Positions 50,452 through 53,603 of a stretch of 53,603 bases of DNA are shown here, in pieces; position 1 is the first letter of the stretch; every line of letters starts with the position of its first letter. The position numbers and the translations under genes are program-made. Source of the DNA: Ruminococcus sp. UBA7013. Lineage in GTDB: Bacteria; Bacillota; Clostridia; Oscillospirales; Ruminococcaceae. The notes beneath the pieces were generated by a model. The model was not told where the DNA came from. It worked only from the letters and a program-made list of their open reading frames with translations, and searched no databases. The stretch lies in the NCBI GenBank assembly GCA_002449585.1, contig DJXD01000044.1:1-53603 (forward strand), written 5' to 3'.

Positions 50452-53067
50452 TTACTTGATTGGGAAATCATTTTCTGTCAGCAGTTTGATGACTAATTTC
50501 ATGATATTAAGAGAATCAGAAGCATCCGGCTTTCCATTCTGATCAACATCCGCATTTTTGAGACCCTGTTCAGATAATTCTGCTTTTCCAAAAATGGCTT
50601 TATTCAGCAGGATAATATCCATGATATTGACTGTGCCATCTGCATTGGAATCGCCCCATTTTATAGTATCTGCATCAGGATTTGTTTCTGTGGGTTTGGT
50701 AGTAGGCTCAGAGCCATCAGAAGCTTGACCATAAACAATGCCACAACCAACCGTAGACATGTAGACTTTTCCGAATTCATTCATGTCACCAACGAGGAAA
50801 TTGCCGTTTCCTGTGCCGCCATAGAGATGAGTGGTATTGATGCAGATCCATGTTTTGCCGCCATCTGTAGAACGATAAATGCCTTCCGGATCAGAATCCG
50901 CAGGACGGCCATACATGTAGAGTGTATTCAGACCATTTTCTTTTTCCGGTGCGCCATAGCCTACGGTTTTGCAATAAGAGATATTATCAAGTTTTTCCAC
51001 TGTGACTTTTCCGGCATCATCGACAACAGCATGATACATGCCATAATAGCCGCCGCCAAGAATTAAATTGCCTTTGCCTAAATAGGCGATTCTTCCGGCA
51101 CTATCACATTGATCATACATGCAAATATCTGTGCTGGTGAAGGTCTTGCCGCCATCTTTGCTGACACAGAATTTATATTGTGCATCAGATGCATCAGGCG
51201 CAGTTTTGGAATAGAACCAAGAAGAATTATAATAAGTCGCATAAGCATATACAGTATTAGGATCATCCGGTTCGATTAATAACATAGTCGGCTTTGATCC
51301 ATACTGTGAGGGGATGCCATCGCATTTGTTCCATGTTTCGCCCCAGTCATCAGAATAAGAAACGCCGCCATCATCTTTGCCAGTGTTAAAAATTCTATAA
51401 GTATCTTTATCAATCTGTGCAATGGCCAGTTTTCCGCCTTTGGTAGCCGCTGAGAAAGCATTCCATGTTTTTCCTCTATCAGTGGTATAATAGCCGCTTC
51501 CATTATCCCCCTCAGCGATTCTTGCCCATACATCCGTATTCTGAGGGCATACGGCAATTGCAGAAGTAGAGCCCATATTTGGCTGATATTGAAGGCCAAT
51601 TTTTGTGGGATCTTCATGCACAAATCCGTCATAATCGCCGATGGCAGATAGATCTAATCCATCAGAAGTGCTTGCAAAATCAAGAGCAACAACTTCCTCG
51701 ATTCCATCAGGATGGAAATAGAATTGAGGGCATTCGTCCCAGACATTATTGCAAGAAAATACACCATTACCAGAAGTTACAAAAATTCTATCAGGATTTG
51801 TGGGATCAATCACGATTGAGCCAACCCAATGAATGGCTTTATCTCTGATCCAAGCATAACCACCATCATCAAGATAGGCTGCTTCCAATGGCCCTCCATA
51901 ACTGGTAGTATTGCCAGGGGTCATGGAAATCCATGTTTCGCCGCCGTCAGTGGATTTGAAAAATCTGTCACCCCATGCAGGCCCATGCTCATCGCTCCAT
52001 TCCTGCCACATCTGCGAATACCACAGACCACAGGTAGAGGCTACTAATTTTTTCGGATCATTCGGATCTGCATAGATCTCGCCAAAACCATTCCCAGATG
52101 GAGAAATATTCTTCACTGTGCCTGTAGAAGGAATATATCTATATGCGCCACCAGATGCCCCATTAAAGGCAAGCCCTGCAATATAAGTGATTAATAATTC
52201 TCCGTTCGCATCAATATTGATTCTGGAAGGATATACATCTGTCGGCAGATCTTTGTGAAGTACTTCAAATTTATCATCTTCGACATTTGCAACATGAATA
52301 TTTTCTTTTCCCGTCACAGATGTGGCAACATAAACTTTTCCATTAGAAATAGCAATTGATGCAACACCGTTCTGTGTCTGATATGCGCCATCTGTGACAG
52401 AACGGGCAATATTATCCGTCCATGTCGGCCATTTTGTGGTTTCAGAGAATAAACCCACATCATCATAACCCTTTACAGGTGTCCATGTTTCACCGCCATC
52501 CGTGGACTTGATCAATGCAGATTCTGATTTTTCATTAGAAGTAACATCACCGCCAGCATAAATGACTTTTGGATTATCAGGATCTACAGCGATAGATTCA
52601 CCACACTGACGGCCATCACCATTGCCCATGACTTTGATCAGATTGGTAACATCAATTTCTTTGAATGTTTTACCGCCGTCCGTTGTCTTGAAAATAACCG
52701 TTTTTTCAGCAGAGAAATACGCACAGCCACAAAGGAAATAAGCGATATTATCATCAGTAGGGTCAATTGCCATGGCATCCACGCTAAGCAGACCCCTATC
52801 AGCTTCTGTGAGGAAGCCAAGAAGCTGATCCCAACTATCTGTATCATAATTATATTTGTAAGCACCGCCCACATCGGTACGGGCGTACATCACTTTTTTT
52901 CCAGTGACAATGCCGGATACAAAACCGCCGCCACCAATTTTGAGCGTTCCCCATGTATAAGAATCTTCCAGGGAATCGGTTGCAGCGGATGCAGGCAGAA
53001 ATGCGGCAGAAGTGCAGAGCATGGCAAGGCTCAGGACAGCCGCAGCTGCTTTTTTCCAGATTTTCAT
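50452..53067 (-). CDS. Secreted GH74 xyloglucanase with C-terminal dockerin
   Basis: An 871-residue precursor. Signal peptide 1 to about 28 (ending ASA). The double seven-bladed propeller of GH74 fills about residues 33-790, with repeated Asp-box motifs (STDGGETW, STDGGKTW, TTDGGKTF). YARTDVGGAY near residue 65 holds the catalytic base Asp of the family. A short linker (SEPTTKPTETNPD) leads to a type I dockerin with loops DSNADGTVN and DVDQNGKPD, nearly identical to that of the GH44 enzyme, including the tail NDFPIK. The enzyme should cleave xyloglucan inside a cellulosome. ATG 53067 follows AAAGGA; a longer in-frame reading would include the promoter and is rejected. Transcribed alone. Confidence 0.94.
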   Translation of the reverse strand: MKIWKKAAAAVLSLAMLCTSAAFLPASAATDSLEDSYTWGTLKIGGGGFVSGIVTGKKVMYARTDVGGAYKYNYDTDSWDQLLGFLTEADRGLLSVDAMAIDPTDDNIAYFLCGCAYFSAEKTVIFKTTDGGKTFKEIDVTNLIKVMGNGDGRQCGESIAVDPDNPKVIYAGGDVTSNEKSESALIKSTDGGETWTPVKGYDDVGLFSETTKWPTWTDNIARSVTDGAYQTQNGVASIAISNGKVYVATSVTGKENIHVANVEDDKFEVLHKDLPTDVYPSRINIDANGELLITYIAGLAFNGASGGAYRYIPSTGTVKNISPSGNGFGEIYADPNDPKKLVASTCGLWYSQMWQEWSDEHGPAWGDRFFKSTDGGETWISMTPGNTTSYGGPLEAAYLDDGGYAWIRDKAIHWVGSIVIDPTNPDRIFVTSGNGVFSCNNVWDECPQFYFHPDGIEEVVALDFASTSDGLDLSAIGDYDGFVHEDPTKIGLQYQPNMGSTSAIAVCPQNTDVWARIAEGDNGSGYYTTDRGKTWNAFSAATKGGKLAIAQIDKDTYRIFNTGKDDGGVSYSDDWGETWNKCDGIPSQYGSKPTMLLIEPDDPNTVYAYATYYNSSWFYSKTAPDASDAQYKFCVSKDGGKTFTSTDICMYDQCDSAGRIAYLGKGNLILGGGYYGMYHAVVDDAGKVTVEKLDNISYCKTVGYGAPEKENGLNTLYMYGRPADSDPEGIYRSTDGGKTWICINTTHLYGGTGNGNFLVGDMNEFGKVYMSTVGCGIVYGQASDGSEPTTKPTETNPDADTIKWGDSNADGTVNIMDIILLNKAIFGKAELSEQGLKNADVDQNGKPDASDSLNIMKLVIKLLTENDFPIK

Positions 53068-53113
53068 AATACTACAGTCCTTTCTTGATTTCTGAAAATT
53101 CAGTATTGATATT

Positions 53114-53142
53114 ATTTTATCATATTTCAGATAGAAATGCAA
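53114..53142 (-). promoter_or_regulatory. Promoter of GH74 gene
   Basis: On the minus strand, TTGCAT (53142-53137) and TAAAAT (53119-53114), 17-base spacer, 47 bases before the ATG. Confidence 0.75.
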
Positions 53143-53197
53143 GAGGATTGTGAAAAAATTTTAAAAAAATCTCCTCATTAGGGATTCTGTAAAATAT

Positions 53198-53420
53198 GAC
53201 GAATCCTGTCGAAAAAGATCGAAAAGGATCGAAAAATAAAATTTTCAAAAAATATAAAATAGAGATAAATGCAAGTATTTGATGAATTATGTCGGAAAAA
53301 GTCGAAAATGATCGAAAAAGAAAATAGAGAAAATAGAGATAAATGCAGATACTTGATGAATCATGTCGAAAAAGATCGAAAAACAGAACCAAGATATGTG
53401 ACGAAATTTGTCGAAAAAAA
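53198..53420 (+). repeat. Iterated GAYGAA..TGTCGAAAAA motif, four copies
   Basis: A motif of the form GAYGAATCMTGTCGAAAAA begins at 53198, 53281, 53355 and 53400 (the last two copies more diverged), often followed by GATCGAAAA. Two longer 74-base units sharing AAAATAGAGATAAATGCA start at 53256 and 53330. On translation the copies give related peptides (DESCRKRSK, DELCRKKSK), but no ribosome binding site or intact gene is seen. The stretch 53143-53603 holds no gene I can support. It may be a decayed coding repeat or an array of protein-binding sites. Confidence 0.6.
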
Positions 53421-53440
53421 CAGATACAACTGTATACAAA

Positions 53441-53505
53441 AGATACTGATACAGATAATGATACAGATACAGATACTGATACAGATACAGATACTGATAC
53501 AGATA
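53441..53505 (+). repeat. GATACA/GATACT hexamer array
   Basis: About ten tandem copies of GATACA, GATACT or GATAAT, in which one frame reads alternating Thr-Asp. It directly follows the iterated motif. Such Thr-Asp runs occur near the C-termini of some phage or mobile-element replication proteins, so a decayed fragment of one is possible. Confidence 0.7.
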
Positions 53506-53555
53506 TATCAGGGGAAGTATTCCCCGAACCCCCTCTTGTATGTATGGAGATTTTT

Positions 53556-53603
53556 GTGACGTCCTCCCCCGCCTGAAGAGGCGGGGGCTTCCTGTTTAAC
53601 CAG
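53556..53603 (-). mobile_element. Right end of an IS200/IS605-type element (partial)
   Basis: On the minus strand the sequence reads ...AACAGGAAGCCCCCGCC, a loop, GGCGGGGGAGGACGTCAC and then flank from 53555 leftward. The hairpin followed by GAGGACGTCAC is the same as at the left window edge (positions 5-23). The transposase and tnpB part would lie to the right, outside the window. The candidate guide region is the complement of about 53536-53555. Confidence 0.55.

Noticed and set aside
53343..53576. 77-codon plus-strand frame with Thr-Asp repeats reaching into the IS end
   Set aside because: No convincing RBS or promoter and it ends inside the IS hairpin; kept only as a possible fossil in the findings.

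Overview
Organism. The window looks like a chromosomal segment of an anaerobic, cellulosome-forming Firmicute of the Ruminococcus type. Two secreted glycosidases (GH44 at 21.4 kb, GH74 at 50.5 kb) end in almost identical dockerins. The core metabolism includes a large pyruvate:ferredoxin oxidoreductase, an intracellular cellobiose phosphorylase and spore-type SpoVAD/SpoVAE proteins. The DNA is AT-rich with strong AGGAGG-like ribosome binding sites. Most promoters I could place have TTGACA/TTGCAT-like and TATAAT-like boxes separated by exactly 17 bp. The genus is an inference from the dockerins and gene content; I cannot name a species.

Layout. 0-0.5 kb: inward-facing right end of an IS200/IS605-type element, then tRNA-Pro. 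0.5-6.9 kb (+): citrate synthase with a broken hsdS fragment attached, a zinc-ribbon protein, a sugar-sensor/GGDEF fusion, spoVAD-spoVAE and a small membrane protein. 6.9-10.4 kb (-): release factor 2, then a four-gene operon (metallophosphoesterase, DUF2798-like, lipoprotein, SGNH hydrolase). 10.6-20 kb: a DUF697-like protein, pth-mfd, a candidate structured RNA, GH94 cellobiose phosphorylase, a decayed IS200/IS605 remnant and guaB. 20.2-23.8 kb (+): tRNA-Thr, tRNA-Tyr, an XRE regulator and the GH44 dockerin enzyme. 23.9-30.4 kb (+): cysS, two cyclophilin-like proteins, murA, a WalJ-like hydrolase, rlmH and a radical SAM protein. 30.4-32.2 kb (-): a membrane protein and aspartokinase. 32.5-36.9 kb (+) is the most accessory part: a frameshifted NPCBM membrane protein, a Phd/PIN toxin-antitoxin pair and a zinc-ribbon pseudokinase-PASTA protein. 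36.9-41.5 kb (-): EEP phosphatase/nuclease, AI-2E permease and polyphosphate kinase. 41.7-44.3 kb (+): flippase, deoD and a DUF896 protein. 44.3-46.6 kb (-): ECF sigma factor and membrane anti-sigma candidate behind a highly structured leader. 46.9-50.4 kb (+): nifJ. 50.5-53.1 kb (-): GH74. The window closes with an iterated motif, a GATACA-type hexamer array and a second inward-facing IS200/IS605-type end.

How the genes work together. GH44 and GH74 probably act outside the cell, docked on a scaffoldin, on xyloglucan and beta-glucan. Imported cellobiose can be phosphorolysed by the GH94 enzyme and the carbon taken through pyruvate:ferredoxin oxidoreductase. The LacI-like sensor fused to a diguanylate cyclase, the XRE regulator beside GH44 and the ECF sigma/anti-sigma pair are plausible control points, but none is tied to a target here.

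Best candidates for something undescribed: (1) the leader or small RNA at 46.40-46.56 kb (-), with a UUCG hairpin, a CU-rich anti-Shine-Dalgarno stretch and a GAAA-loop terminator; (2) the promoter-to-terminator structured RNA at 15.47-15.63 kb (+); (3) the zinc-ribbon/pseudokinase/three-helix/PASTA protein at 34.2-36.9 kb; (4) the iterated TGTCGAAAAA motif array at 53.2-53.4 kb.
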